Source: Firm-04 sp003446315
Lineage (GTDB): Bacteria; Bacillota; Clostridia; Oscillospirales; Ruminococcaceae
Length of the DNA stretch: 24,806 nt
Assembly (NCBI GenBank): GCA_946530355.1
Contig: CAMNAB010000031.1
Coordinates: 1-24,806, forward strand
Reading direction: 5' to 3'
Shown: positions 6,053 to 13,483 of the stretch, piece by piece
How positions within the stretch are numbered: the stretch's first letter is position 1
Layout of the letters: each line of letters starts with the position of its first letter
Notes under the pieces: generated by a model
Seen by the model: only the letters and a program-made list of their open reading frames with translations
The model's database searches: none
What the model was told of the DNA's origin: nothing
Program-made: the position numbers and the translations under genes

Positions 6053-7123
6053 TTATTCACAGATGCCGAAGCCGAGGACAAAGAAGTTCTGATCCAGCGG
6101 TTTGAGGGAGACTGTATGCACACCGGAATCGGCAGCCTGCACGGCAAAGACGTGATTTTCATTGCCCCAGCCGTAGATGGAATTGCTTTGCAGGATATTT
6201 TTCTTCATCGGCACGCCGTCAACCGCGATCTCACAGCTTCCGAATTCCGGCAGCCGGTGCACGAGATAAAACACGGCAAGGATCCTGCATGAAACGGTGA
6301 TCTCCAGCCCGCCGTTTTCGGCATTGACCGCCCAGACCACAGGATAGAATTGATGGGGATTGGGGATGACCGGACAATTTGTCTGAACAAAGGGGCAATC
6401 CGGATCCGGCTTTATCATTTTCAGTTTGGTATAGGGTGCATCGAGCCACGGTTCGGGCAGCGGCAGCGCAGGCGAATCGGGCTGCATCCGGAGCTGCCGG
6501 ACGAGATACATCAGGCAGTCCGCGAGCAGACGGTGTCCGTCGGCATTCGGATGGCTTTCCTCATCGGCATAATCCTGCCATTGGAGATCACCGCGTTTCA
6601 GAACGGGATCAAGCCCTTTGCGCAGGATGGTATAGGGCAAATGGTAATGCTCAGCGATCTCAGTCATAAAGCCTTCGCAGGAATAGCCGTTGGTACTGCG
6701 GAGAATGAACAGGCAGACCAGCGGCGGATCGGGCGCAGTCAGGAGCTTTCGGAGCAGACTTTCAAACGCAATGACACTTGGTTTCAGCGTTGTTTCATTG
6801 ATGGCGAACTCCAGAAAAACGAGATCGGGATGCGAAGCAAGGATGCGTTCATCAGTCAGCAGATTGGCAGAAACGCAGTTCATACCGGCTTCCGCGCAAA
6901 GAACGGTCTGCACAGCGCAGCCTTGCTGCTGCAAATCATCGGCGAGCATCTGCGGATAGGCATAGGGCTGCACATGCAGTGCGATATAGCCTTGCGTGAC
7001 AGAGCCGCCCATAAACCCGATGGTCAGTGTTTTTTTTGAAAAGAGCTTGCCGGTCGGGATGCCGGAGCCGGCGCTGCAAAAGGCATTTGCAGCAATTTCT
7101 GCACGGATTTTGTCCGGAATCAT
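6053..7123 (-). CDS. SGNH/GDSL-family hydrolase
   Basis: A 356-aa protein without a signal peptide, so probably cytoplasmic. The N-terminal 205 residues are an SGNH hydrolase: block I GGSVTQG with nucleophile S41, block II around AGMN (79-82), block III FAINE with N109, and block V DEESHPNADGH with H191. The C-terminal 215-356 is beta-rich and probably a separate beta-sandwich. The usual acid in block V is Asp three residues before His; here that place is E188 and D187 is one residue further away. SGNH enzymes are esterases acting, for example, on acetylated sugars; the substrate is unknown, though a role in using acetylated plant-wall sugars would suit this organism. It is the last gene of a leftward operon, 32 bp after the nucleoside phosphorylase. 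GGGGGAA lies 6 bp before the ATG. Confidence 0.8.
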   Translation of the reverse strand: MIPDKIRAEIAANAFCSAGSGIPTGKLFSKKTLTIGFMGGSVTQGYIALHVQPYAYPQMLADDLQQQGCAVQTVLCAEAGMNCVSANLLTDERILASHPDLVFLEFAINETTLKPSVIAFESLLRKLLTAPDPPLVCLFILRSTNGYSCEGFMTEIAEHYHLPYTILRKGLDPVLKRGDLQWQDYADEESHPNADGHRLLADCLMYLVRQLRMQPDSPALPLPEPWLDAPYTKLKMIKPDPDCPFVQTNCPVIPNPHQFYPVVWAVNAENGGLEITVSCRILAVFYLVHRLPEFGSCEIAVDGVPMKKNILQSNSIYGWGNENHVFAVQAADSGVHTVSLKPLDQNFFVLGFGICE

Positions 7124-7155
7124 GCAGGTTCCCCCTGTCGGTAATGGATTATGGA

Positions 7156-8466
7156 TCAGCCGCTGATGACCGCATGGATCAGCGGTGCGACATCGGGTTT
7201 GGAATCGGAGACCGAAACGGCTTTCCGCAGCCGGATCTCAGCTTCATCCAATTGCGCCTCATTTGCCGCGTACATGGTCAGGAGCGCATCGCCTTTCTGC
7301 ACAGGATCGCCGGGCTTCACAGCCAGAACGATGCCGGCAGCGGGATCAATGGCATCTTCTTTCGTCAGTCTGCCTGCGCCGAGCGTCACGGAAGCATGTC
7401 CGATCTCCTCGCTTTGCATAGCAGAGACCCAGCCGCCGGAACGGGCAGTCAGGACGCGGGAGCAGGCAGCCTGCGGGAGCAGACCGGGCTGTTCGGTGAT
7501 GCGGGGATCGCCGCCCTGCCCTTCGATCATCATGCGGAGCCGTTCGAGCGCAGCGCCGGAGCTGACGGCATGTTCCGCTTTTTTCCGGCAATCCGCTTCG
7601 GGTGTACCGGTCATGCGGAGCAATTCAGCGGCGAGCGCAAGGCAGAGTTCGCCAAGATCATTTTGTGTATTGCCCTGCAAAACGGAGATGGCTTCCTGCA
7701 CTTCAAGCGCATTGCCGATGCTATAGCCAAGCGGCCTGTCCATATCGGTGAGCACAGTGGTACACTGTCTGCCGTCGGCGGCAGCAGCGCTGCGCATCAA
7801 GCGGGAGAGTTCGGCAGCATCTGCATCATTTTTCATAAAAGCGCCGCTGCCGACCTTGACATCGAGCAGGATATGGTCAGCGCCGGTGGCAAGTTTTTTG
7901 CTCATGATGCTGGCGCAGATCAGCGGGATGGAGTCAACGGTTTCGGTGACATCCCGGAGCGCATAGAGTTTTTTATCGGCAGGCGCGAGATTACCGGTCT
8001 GCATCGCAACGGCGAAGCCTGCATGCCGGACGAGTCTGAGGAACGCATCCGGATCCAGCGCAGTGCTCAGACCGGGGATGCTTTCGAGCTTATCAATGGT
8101 ACCGCCGGTATGACCGAGTCCTCTGCCGGACATTTTCGGCATAAAGATGCCGCATGCAGCAGCGATGGGTGCAAGGATGAGGGTGGTTTTATCGCCGACA
8201 CCGCCTGTGCTGTGTTTATCTGCAACAGCGCCGGGCAGATCCCAGTGCATGACCTGACCGGAATCCCGCATTGCCATTGTGAGGGCAGCGGTTTCGGCTT
8301 CGGACAGCCCTTTGCAGCAGACTGCCATGAGCCAAGCAGAAAGCTGATAATCGGGGATCAGCGGATCAGAAACGGTACCGCGCACAATGGCACGGATCTC
8401 ATCGTCAGACAGCGGAACGCCCTGTTTTGTTTTCCGGATGCAGTCGGTCATATGGAATACAGACAT
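7156..8466 (-). CDS. pdp: Pyrimidine-nucleoside (thymidine) phosphorylase
   Basis: A 436-aa enzyme that splits thymidine, deoxyuridine and/or uridine with phosphate to base plus (deoxy)ribose-1-phosphate in nucleoside salvage. The family signature GRGLGHTGGTIDKLESIPG lies at 114-132, and the phosphate-binding KHSTGGVGDKT at 84-94. The C-terminal alpha/beta domain (about 330-436) carries the barrel-sandwich segment VKPGDPVQKGDALLTMYA. Length matches the family (430-440 aa). I start at ATG 8466, which has GAGG 9 bp upstream; the open frame continues to 8529, but that extension overlaps the end of the preceding gene and lacks family similarity. Whether it is uridine-accepting Pdp or strict thymidine phosphorylase DeoA cannot be decided by eye, so the symbol is tentative. 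No other deo genes are adjacent. Confidence 0.92.
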   Translation of the reverse strand: MSVFHMTDCIRKTKQGVPLSDDEIRAIVRGTVSDPLIPDYQLSAWLMAVCCKGLSEAETAALTMAMRDSGQVMHWDLPGAVADKHSTGGVGDKTTLILAPIAAACGIFMPKMSGRGLGHTGGTIDKLESIPGLSTALDPDAFLRLVRHAGFAVAMQTGNLAPADKKLYALRDVTETVDSIPLICASIMSKKLATGADHILLDVKVGSGAFMKNDADAAELSRLMRSAAAADGRQCTTVLTDMDRPLGYSIGNALEVQEAISVLQGNTQNDLGELCLALAAELLRMTGTPEADCRKKAEHAVSSGAALERLRMMIEGQGGDPRITEQPGLLPQAACSRVLTARSGGWVSAMQSEEIGHASVTLGAGRLTKEDAIDPAAGIVLAVKPGDPVQKGDALLTMYAANEAQLDEAEIRLRKAVSVSDSKPDVAPLIHAVISG

Positions 8467-8485
8467 TTTCAGTTCCTCGCTTTCT

Positions 8486-8923
8486 TCATTTATAGCCGTA
8501 AATACAGAACAGTTCCTGTTCCATTTCAAATGGGATTGAAAGGTACTTCAGCATTGCTGTGATCTGTTCACTCAGGTCATTTTCAACCGTGCGGGGTTTT
8601 GTGCAATAGGGGAGTGCGCCGCGCAGATGCCCGTTTTCCGGATGCGGCAGCAGGATCACCGGACGGATTTTCACCCATTCGATGGCGAATGCGATATCGG
8701 GGAAATAGCTTTCGCAGTGTGCGCCGCAGATGCAGGGATAATTCCAGTCACCGGCATAGCTGACACCTTCCGGATCAAAAAGCGTGCGCATCGTGAAATA
8801 CGGTGCTTTCGGCAGCGCACCTTTCATCATGTACCGCAGCTCTTTCCACTTGGTATCATTCATATAGCTGCACAAATTCCGCTGCGCAATGATTTTGTGT
8901 GCATTTTCCTTGGTAATACGCAT
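8486..8923 (-). CDS. Small hypothetical protein, DUF6678-like
   Basis: A 145-aa soluble protein with no signal peptide. Start: ATG 8923 with GAGGTG at 8932-8937; the in-frame GTG at 8932 is part of that ribosome site. Sequence features are MNDTKWKELRYMM near residue 21, a Trp/Cys-containing centre (GDWNYPCICGAHCESYFPD) and 'IEWVKIRP', which recall the DUF6678 family (TKWxELRxAM, WxGEW, IEWxxI); this is a pattern recollection rather than a proven match. Three cysteines close together (PCICGAHC) might bind metal. It lies 14 bp after the SH3b gene and 19 bp before the phosphorylase, so it is part of the same transcript. No function is known to me. Confidence 0.65.
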   Translation of the reverse strand: MRITKENAHKIIAQRNLCSYMNDTKWKELRYMMKGALPKAPYFTMRTLFDPEGVSYAGDWNYPCICGAHCESYFPDIAFAIEWVKIRPVILLPHPENGHLRGALPYCTKPRTVENDLSEQITAMLKYLSIPFEMEQELFCIYGYK

Positions 8924-8937
8924 GTTCCGCACCTCAT

Positions 8938-10071
8938 TTAATGTACTTCGATGAAATCGGAGCTCACATAGCCGTCTTTTCCGTTATAGGTCGTAAAGTA
9001 CCAGCCGTCGCCGTTGTCATAGAAGCTGATCTCGGTGCCGTCGGGGATCTTGCAAAGGGATCTGCTGAATTTCGAAGGTGATTGCCGCAGATTGAGATCG
9101 GAGCCGTATTTTGTCCGGACGGTACCGTATTGGAGCGTGGGCTGCGGGGGTGCAGCGGGAACGGTATCGGTATGGGTGGTGATGACAGGCGGTGCAGTTG
9201 CTGCGGCGGTAGTGGTATAGGAACCGCGTCTGATGAAATCAGCGCTGACATAACCGTTAAAGGATTTATAGTGCACATAGTACCAGTCATCGCGCCCGAA
9301 GGAATAGAGTTCGAGCTCAGTATGCTGCGGGATCTTTGCAAGGGATTTGGAATCGGTGGAAGGTTTCTCGCGCAGATTCAGTTCTGTACCGGTCTGTGTC
9401 TGCACATAGCCTGTGCCGACGAGGGTCGCAGCGAGCGCAGAGCCGCGGGTTTCGCCGCAGACAGAGCAGGTTTCGGGTGCAGAGGGGGTAGCGGCTTGCC
9501 ATTTATGTCCAAGCGGTTCGCCCTCAGTTTTGCCGCATCTTTTGCAGGTTTTGGGGTGTTCGCAGTCGGCATCTTTCCAGTCATGGCCGAGCGCTTCGCC
9601 GTCAGATTTTCTGCAAGTATGGCAATAGCGGGGCGTTTCGCAGTCGGCGGCGGTCCAGTCGTGACCAAGCGGTTCGCCTTCGGTCGCACCGCAGACAGAG
9701 CAGGTTTTGGGATGTTCGCAGTCGGCGGGCATCCATGTATGGGGCAGCGGGTCGCCTTGTGTCGCGCCGCAGACCTCACAGGTTTCCGGTGCAGTACAGG
9801 AAGCGGGCCGCCAGCGATGGGCAGCGGGCGCGCCGACTGTTTTGCCGCAGATGGTACAGGTTTGCGGCAGTTCGCAGGTCGCAGCAGACCATTCATGGAA
9901 GCATATGACATGCGTATAGAGCAGGATCCCGAATCCCAGAACGGCGATCAATGCAACGATGACGGCAGTCAGCAGCGGGACGACCCATTGCGGCATTGTA
10001 TTTTTTTGCGGCGGCTGTTGTTTTTGGGGGCGGGGATTCGGCATTTGCTGCATTCTCGGAGAATCCATCAT
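8938..10071 (-). CDS. Membrane-anchored protein with six Cys/His repeats and two SH3b domains
   Basis: A 377-aa protein. Residues 1-28 are polar, Pro/Gln-rich and basic; residues 29-53 are a single membrane helix (VVPLLTAVIVALIAVLGFGILLYT). The positive N-terminus suggests that everything after it is outside the cell. Residues 59-214 are six tandem 26-residue units with pattern HxWxxAxCxxPxTCxxCGxxxGxxL; most have three Cys and one His, consistent with a small zinc site or disulfides. The sixth has lost its first Cys and the fourth has CR in place of CG. Residues 218-281 and 313-376 are two bacterial SH3 (SH3b) domains (LNLREKPSTDSKSLAKIP...YVSADFI and LNLRQSPSKFSRSLCKIP...YVSSDFI), which commonly bind cell-wall peptides. 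The linker between them is Thr/Pro-rich. AAGGA stands 7 bp before the ATG. A cell-wall sensing or scaffolding role is inference. Confidence 0.85.
   Translation of the reverse strand: MMDSPRMQQMPNPRPQKQQPPQKNTMPQWVVPLLTAVIVALIAVLGFGILLYTHVICFHEWSAATCELPQTCTICGKTVGAPAAHRWRPASCTAPETCEVCGATQGDPLPHTWMPADCEHPKTCSVCGATEGEPLGHDWTAADCETPRYCHTCRKSDGEALGHDWKDADCEHPKTCKRCGKTEGEPLGHKWQAATPSAPETCSVCGETRGSALAATLVGTGYVQTQTGTELNLREKPSTDSKSLAKIPQHTELELYSFGRDDWYYVHYKSFNGYVSADFIRRGSYTTTAAATAPPVITTHTDTVPAAPPQPTLQYGTVRTKYGSDLNLRQSPSKFSRSLCKIPDGTEISFYDNGDGWYFTTYNGKDGYVSSDFIEVH
9430..9897 (-). repeat. Six tandem 78-bp coding repeats (26-residue Cys/His units)
   Basis: In-frame units of exactly 26 codons, protein residues 59-84, 85-110, 111-136, 137-162, 163-188 and 189-214, with no gaps. 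Conserved positions are His1, Trp3, Ala6, Cys8, Pro11, Cys14, Cys17 and Gly22. The units differ in sequence, so this is protein-domain duplication rather than a recent DNA expansion. Confidence 0.9.
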
Positions 10072-10107
10072 TTCACATCCTTTGATTTGACAGAAGAACG
10101 GATCGCA

Positions 10108-10161
10108 GGAATGGAAAGAGCAGCCTGAAAGCTATGCTCTCAGACTGCTTCCTTCCATTCC
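10108..10161 (-). other. Long hairpin between two leftward genes
   Basis: Outer arms GGAATGGAA (10108-10116) / TTCCATTCC (10153-10161) and an inner stem AGCAGCCTGA (10119-10128) / TCAGACTGCT (10139-10148). The one mismatch becomes a G-U pair in leftward RNA, so the structure fits the minus transcript. It lies just past the stop at 10168 and before the next ATG at 10071. The following tail on that strand (GCGATCCGTTCTTCTG) is only weakly T-rich: partial terminator or mRNA processing/stability element. Confidence 0.55.
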
Positions 10162-10167
10162 CTTTTT

Positions 10168-10716
10168 TTACATGTTGCTCAAAGTAACAGTATTATCAGT
10201 GGCTGCCTGCGCATCTGCACCGGCAGATTGTTCTGCGTCAGGCTGATAGTCGCCGGCAGCTTCGGCAGCCGCAGCGAGGGATGCAAGTGCATCATTGTTT
10301 GCAGCCGGAGCTGCCGGGGTCACAGGCGCAGCGGGTGCTGCGGGAGCAGGAACGGCTGTAACGGAAGGGGGCGCAGGGATCGGCGTGACAGCGGGAGCCG
10401 GAGCAGGAGCCGGATTCTGTGCTTTGGCATTCTTCTCCAGTTCTTTTTTCTTTTCAGCATGGAGCTTGTCGAAATCCTTATCGTCATAGTCGCCTTCGAG
10501 CCAGCCGACGCGCTGCATCTGCTTGACGGGAATGCGTTTCAGCGGTGAATACAGGAATTTCGGACAGTGGTAACTGGCGTCTACCATGCCCTTTTTTGTA
10601 CATAGTACCTTATTGCCGTCGCTGGAGCGCTTGCCGTGTTCACAGTATTCGCATTTCGGCTCGATTGCCTTTCCGAAATACTTACCGCCTTTAGAGAATA
10701 CATCAAAAAGTCCCAT
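10168..10716 (-). CDS. Cys-cluster protein with Ala/Pro-rich tail, function unknown
   Basis: A 182-aa protein. The true start is ATG 10716 with GAGGTGA 5 bp upstream; the frame stays open far upstream but that is the opposite strand of nothing conserved and overlaps the neighbouring gene. Residues 1-80 carry a compact motif: PKCEYCEHGKRSSDGNKVLC...YHCPKFLYSPLKRIP, i.e. CxxC-x(14)-C-x(10)-C, a likely small zinc site. Short proteins with CEYCExGK...VLCxKKG...CxKFxYxPLKRxP are widespread in Clostridia, with no function I know. Residues 95-115 are Lys/Glu-rich, then 110-150 are almost only Ala, Pro, Val and Thr, and the end is acidic and Ala-rich. No signal peptide. It has its own promoter at 10789-10817. 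Confidence 0.75.
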   Translation of the reverse strand: MGLFDVFSKGGKYFGKAIEPKCEYCEHGKRSSDGNKVLCTKKGMVDASYHCPKFLYSPLKRIPVKQMQRVGWLEGDYDDKDFDKLHAEKKKELEKNAKAQNPAPAPAPAVTPIPAPPSVTAVPAPAAPAAPVTPAAPAANNDALASLAAAAEAAGDYQPDAEQSAGADAQAATDNTVTLSNM

Positions 10717-10788
10717 ATTGGTCACCTCATTCACCGGCAAAGCAGCAGCATCCGGCTGACACTGCACATTTGCCCTTCTATTTTCTCC

Positions 10789-10817
10789 ATTATAACATAT
10801 TTTTTTCGATTTGTCTA
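10789..10817 (-). promoter_or_regulatory. Promoter of the Cys-cluster gene
   Basis: On the minus strand TAGACA (10817-10812), a 17-bp spacer and TATAAT (10794-10789) with an extended TG. The -35 overlaps the last codons of the ylbJ-like gene. The core TGTTATAATGGAGA is identical to that of the promoter at 2849-2862. Confidence 0.75.
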
Positions 10818-11900
10818 GTCCTTTTTTATAAGAAGTGGAAATCCGGTACAAAAAATTAAGAGAGATGGGAAGACAGAGCCGGAACGTGAGATTGCGGCAT
10901 GCTGTGCAAACACGGCAGCGGAACCGGACAGGGGAAGAAAATGGGCGGCGGGGAGCATGAGGCAAGCCGAAAGGACGGCGGCAGCGAGCCGGAACAGGAG
11001 CAGTTTGCGGAGCTTTATGCCGCAGCCGAGGGCGAGGCACTGACAGTGCACGCAGAGACCGCCGAAGGAGAGGAACCCGGCGCACAGCGGGAGCAGGATA
11101 TGCAGGGGCAGACCGCAGGAAAAGAGCAGCGGGAGCTGAGAAACATCGGTCAGGACGGCAAAGAAAGCGCGGGTCATCTGCGCCGGAAGACCGCACAGCA
11201 GACCGATCCGGATGAGCAGGGGAAGAATGCCGAGCCATTCGCAAAACAGCCGGATGATGCCGAAAAAGAGCACCGTACCGCAAATTCTGGCAAGACTTTG
11301 CATCGCCGCAGAAACGGCATCGGGCAGCGAATCGCGGGAGAAACCGGCAGCGGGCGCAGGCGCATCGGAAATATGGTCTTCTTTTTGTTTGGGACGCAGG
11401 AGCACGCCGAGCAGGAGATTGGAACAGCAGCAGGCGGCGAGCATCCACCAGCCGGCGGCAGGGCAGCCGAATAATTGCGCACCTGCAAGCCCGACCAAAA
11501 AAGCGGGGCCGCCGCCGAAGCAGAAGCAGGAGCGCACAGCGGCATGCCGGATGGAGAGTCTGCCGGAACGGACGGCGCGGTTCAGCAGCAGTGCCCCGAC
11601 GGGATAGCCTGCGATCTGACTGACGAGAAAGATGCCGGTGATTTCGGCATCACAGCGGAGCAATTTTTGCAGGATACGGAGTTTGGAGCTGAGCCAGGCG
11701 CAAGCGCCGGTCGATTGCAGCAAAACGGCGAGAGCCGTACAGCCGAACAGGGAAGGGATCAGTGTATTGAGACAGAGCGCGATCTGTTCTGAGATGACGG
11801 CAGCGGCGGCAGGCGCATTTGCAGCGAGCAGCGCGGTCAGGGTGAGGAGAAACGCAGTCAGAAGCGGGGAGATGAGCTGTGCTTTTTTCAGATTATGCAT
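10815..11900 (-). CDS. ylbJ: YlbJ-like sporulation integral membrane protein
   Basis: A 361-aa polytopic membrane protein with about eight hydrophobic helices, from LLTAFLLTLTALLAANAP at the start to SLLIFCTGFPLLIK at the end. The order of motifs matches YlbJ (nucleoside-transporter 'Gate' fold): LCLNTLIPSLFG near residue 42, an invariant-looking SQIAGYPVGA followed by LLNRAV, then CFCFGGGPAFLVGLAGAQLFG. In Bacillus YlbJ is made in the mother cell under sigma-E and is needed for heat-resistant spores; the molecular activity is unknown. Start: ATG 11900 with AAAGGGG about 8 bp upstream; an upstream in-frame ATG at 11948 has no ribosome site. It is divergent from yqfC-yqfD, also sporulation genes, which supports the identification. 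The central loop (residues about 166-195) is charged and presumably cytosolic. Confidence 0.8.
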   Translation of the reverse strand: MHNLKKAQLISPLLTAFLLTLTALLAANAPAAAAVISEQIALCLNTLIPSLFGCTALAVLLQSTGACAWLSSKLRILQKLLRCDAEITGIFLVSQIAGYPVGALLLNRAVRSGRLSIRHAAVRSCFCFGGGPAFLVGLAGAQLFGCPAAGWWMLAACCCSNLLLGVLLRPKQKEDHISDAPAPAAGFSRDSLPDAVSAAMQSLARICGTVLFFGIIRLFCEWLGILPLLIRIGLLCGLPAQMTRAFFAVLTDVSQLPLLFSCGLPLHILLPLCAGFLSFGGLCVHCQCLALGCGIKLRKLLLFRLAAAVLSACLMLPAAHFLPLSGSAAVFAQHAAISRSGSVFPSLLIFCTGFPLLIKKD

Positions 11901-11921
11901 AGATAGACCCCTTTCTTTTCC

Positions 11922-11949
11922 GTTTATTTTATGCGCAGATACATACATT
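11922..11949 (+). promoter_or_regulatory. Sigma-E-like promoter upstream of yqfC
   Basis: CATACATT (11942-11949) is a full match to the sigma-E -10 consensus (CATACAnT). A weaker -35 (GTTTATT, 11922-11928) lies 13 bp upstream, one less than usual. On the other strand CATAAAAT (11933-11926) is a 7/8 match and could serve ylbJ. Both flanking gene families are sigma-E-controlled in Bacillus. Assigned from consensus only. Confidence 0.45.
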
Positions 11950-11988
11950 CAGAACAGCGGGCATATGTTTTTGCAGAGGGGTGATGCT

Positions 11989-12219
11989 ATGGAACCTTTT
12001 TCCGTTTTTCAGGATCGCATAGAGATCTGCGGCAACACAGATCTGTTTCTGGATCGCTGCCGTCGGCTGCTGGAATGCAGTGATATGCTGGTGCAGGCAG
12101 AGATCGGCGGGCACAAAGTTGCGGTATGGGGCAGAAATCTGCGTGCATCGGATTACAGTGCAGGCGGATTGCATGTCCGCGGAGAGATCTGCACAATTGA
12201 GTTTGACGGCGGCTTATGA
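11989..12219 (+). CDS. yqfC: YqfC/YabP-family sporulation protein
   Basis: A 76-aa protein starting at ATG 11989, preceded by GAGGGGTG at 11974-11981. It shows the YabP/YqfC pattern: IEICGNTDLFLDRCRRLLECSD, then VQAEIGGHKVAVWGRNLRASDYSAGGLHVRGEICTIEF (strand, G-x-L turn, 'V-x-G-x-I-x-x-I-x-F' ending). Bacillus YqfC is slightly longer (about 90 aa) with an extra N-terminal stretch, so this is a short version. It overlaps the next gene by ATGA, as is typical of yqfC-yqfD pairs. Made in the mother cell in Bacillus; molecular role unknown. Confidence 0.8.
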   Translation: MEPFSVFQDRIEICGNTDLFLDRCRRLLECSDMLVQAEIGGHKVAVWGRNLRASDYSAGGLHVRGEICTIEFDGGL

Positions 12220-13406
12220 GCCGGAAGGGGGATACAGGGAAGATCATGGCAGAGATTCGGTTTCAGGCAGGCGGAACAGCGCTGTCAGCATTTCGGGATG
12301 CGCTGCGCAGGGAAGGGATTGCCTGCAAGGGGCAGCAGATACAGGCAGGCGAATTTTATGCGGCATGTTCGGTGCGGGATGAGCCGCATCTGCGGGCATT
12401 GGCGGAGACATATGCCGTCACGCTGACGATCCTGCACCGCAGCGGATTGCGTTACAGGCTTGCGCCGTATCGGTATCGTTTCGGGATTCTGTTCGGATTT
12501 TTGCTTGGCGGGATGCTGATTTACTGGTGCAATGCAGGCATCCGGCAGATTGAGATCACGGGAAACGAGCGCGTTTCGGATGATGAAGTGCTGCATGCGC
12601 TGGCGGAATTGGGCGTGCAGTACGGCACAAGGTTCCGTGATTTGCCGTACACATATCTGGAGCAGCGGATGCGGCTGAGCATCCATGATATTGAATGGAT
12701 CACGATGCGGCACACCGGCGGGCGGCTGATCGTTGACATGACAGAGGAGCGCCTGCCGCCGGAGATGGTGCATAACCGGATGCCGGCGAATCTGATCGCA
12801 GCGGTACCGGCACAGATCACGAAAGTAGATGTACGCGGCGGGCATGCGGTATGCAAAGCGGGCGATACGGTCAAAGCGGGTGCGGTGCTGATTACCGGCG
12901 TACAGGAAGACGCACGCGGATTCAGCCGGTATTATCATGCAGACGGGATCGTGCGCGGGATCTACACAGCGGAATTCACAGAAGAGCAGCCGTTTGTGGC
13001 AGAGATCCCTGTGCGGGGGCAAACGCAGACAGAAACGGTGCTTTCGGTTTTCGGAAAGCGGCTGCCGATGACCTTTGGATTCCGTGCGCCGGAAGATCTG
13101 TCGCAGGTGATCTATGAGGAAGATGCCGATCCGCTGATGCTGTTCGGGCGGCGCACACCGCTGACGGTTCTGCATTGCCGGTACACACCGCGGGAGACAG
13201 CGATCACGGTATTTTCGGAAGCAGAAGCGCGGAAGAAACTGGAAGAATCAGCTGCCCGATACGAGCAAAATTTCCATGCAGAAGATGTGATTATGAGCAG
13301 AGAAGCGGAATTTACACGCACAGATTTGGGCATTTCGCTGAAAATCAACTATGTATTTGAAGGTGTTATCGGGAAAAGCAGTGAAATTTTTGTGAAATTA
13401 TCCTAA
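12216..13406 (+). CDS. yqfD: Sporulation protein YqfD
   Basis: A 396-aa protein (386 if begun at ATG 12246). The 12216 start overlaps the yqfC stop as ATGA but has no good ribosome site; ATG 12246 lies behind GGAAGGGGGATACAGGGAAG, so re-initiation at either is possible. Residues 14-75 form the N-terminal soluble domain, 89-106 a single membrane helix (FGILFGFLLGGMLIYWCNAG), and the remainder an outer domain with 'IRQIEITGNERVSDDEVLHAL', like the POTRA-type start of YqfD, and 'GDTVKAGAVLITGV'. Layout and length agree with YqfD (about 400 aa), a sporulation-stage protein of spore-formers. It ends 28 bp before the phoH promoter's -10 and appears to close the yqfC-yqfD unit. Confidence 0.85.
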   Translation: MSRKGDTGKIMAEIRFQAGGTALSAFRDALRREGIACKGQQIQAGEFYAACSVRDEPHLRALAETYAVTLTILHRSGLRYRLAPYRYRFGILFGFLLGGMLIYWCNAGIRQIEITGNERVSDDEVLHALAELGVQYGTRFRDLPYTYLEQRMRLSIHDIEWITMRHTGGRLIVDMTEERLPPEMVHNRMPANLIAAVPAQITKVDVRGGHAVCKAGDTVKAGAVLITGVQEDARGFSRYYHADGIVRGIYTAEFTEEQPFVAEIPVRGQTQTETVLSVFGKRLPMTFGFRAPEDLSQVIYEEDADPLMLFGRRTPLTVLHCRYTPRETAITVFSEAEARKKLEESAARYEQNFHAEDVIMSREAEFTRTDLGISLKINYVFEGVIGKSSEIFVKLS

Positions 13407-13411
13407 AACTA

Positions 13412-13440
13412 TTTCATTTTTCATCGGTTTGTGGTATAAT
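13412..13440 (+). promoter_or_regulatory. Promoter of the phoH-nadE cluster
   Basis: Consensus TATAAT (13435-13440) with extended TG at 13432-13433; the -35 is weak (TTTCAT, 13412-13417) at 17-bp spacing. Expected transcription start about 13447. Confidence 0.65.
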
Positions 13441-13483
13441 GGAAATAGAATTTTATGCAAAAGGAGTCTCGTGAAAACCACAC

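Noticed and set aside
7027..8562. Long plus-strand open frame of 511 codons
   Set aside because: It is antisense to the pyrimidine-nucleoside phosphorylase gene, which has full family motifs, and has no ribosome site or protein-like pattern (His/Arg/Cys-rich shadow).
9430..9897. CRISPR-like array (78-bp periodicity)
   Set aside because: The units are contiguous, in frame, diverged and without spacers; they encode tandem protein repeats.
9082..10128. Plus-strand open frame of 348 codons
   Set aside because: It is the opposite strand of the SH3b/repeat protein; its apparent Gly/Phe repeats only mirror the 78-bp coding repeats.
10717..11448. N-terminal extension of the Cys-cluster gene to a far upstream start
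   Set aside because: The extension overlaps the ylbJ-like gene in another frame, is Arg/Pro/Cys-rich, and a good promoter and ribosome site lie just before ATG 10716.
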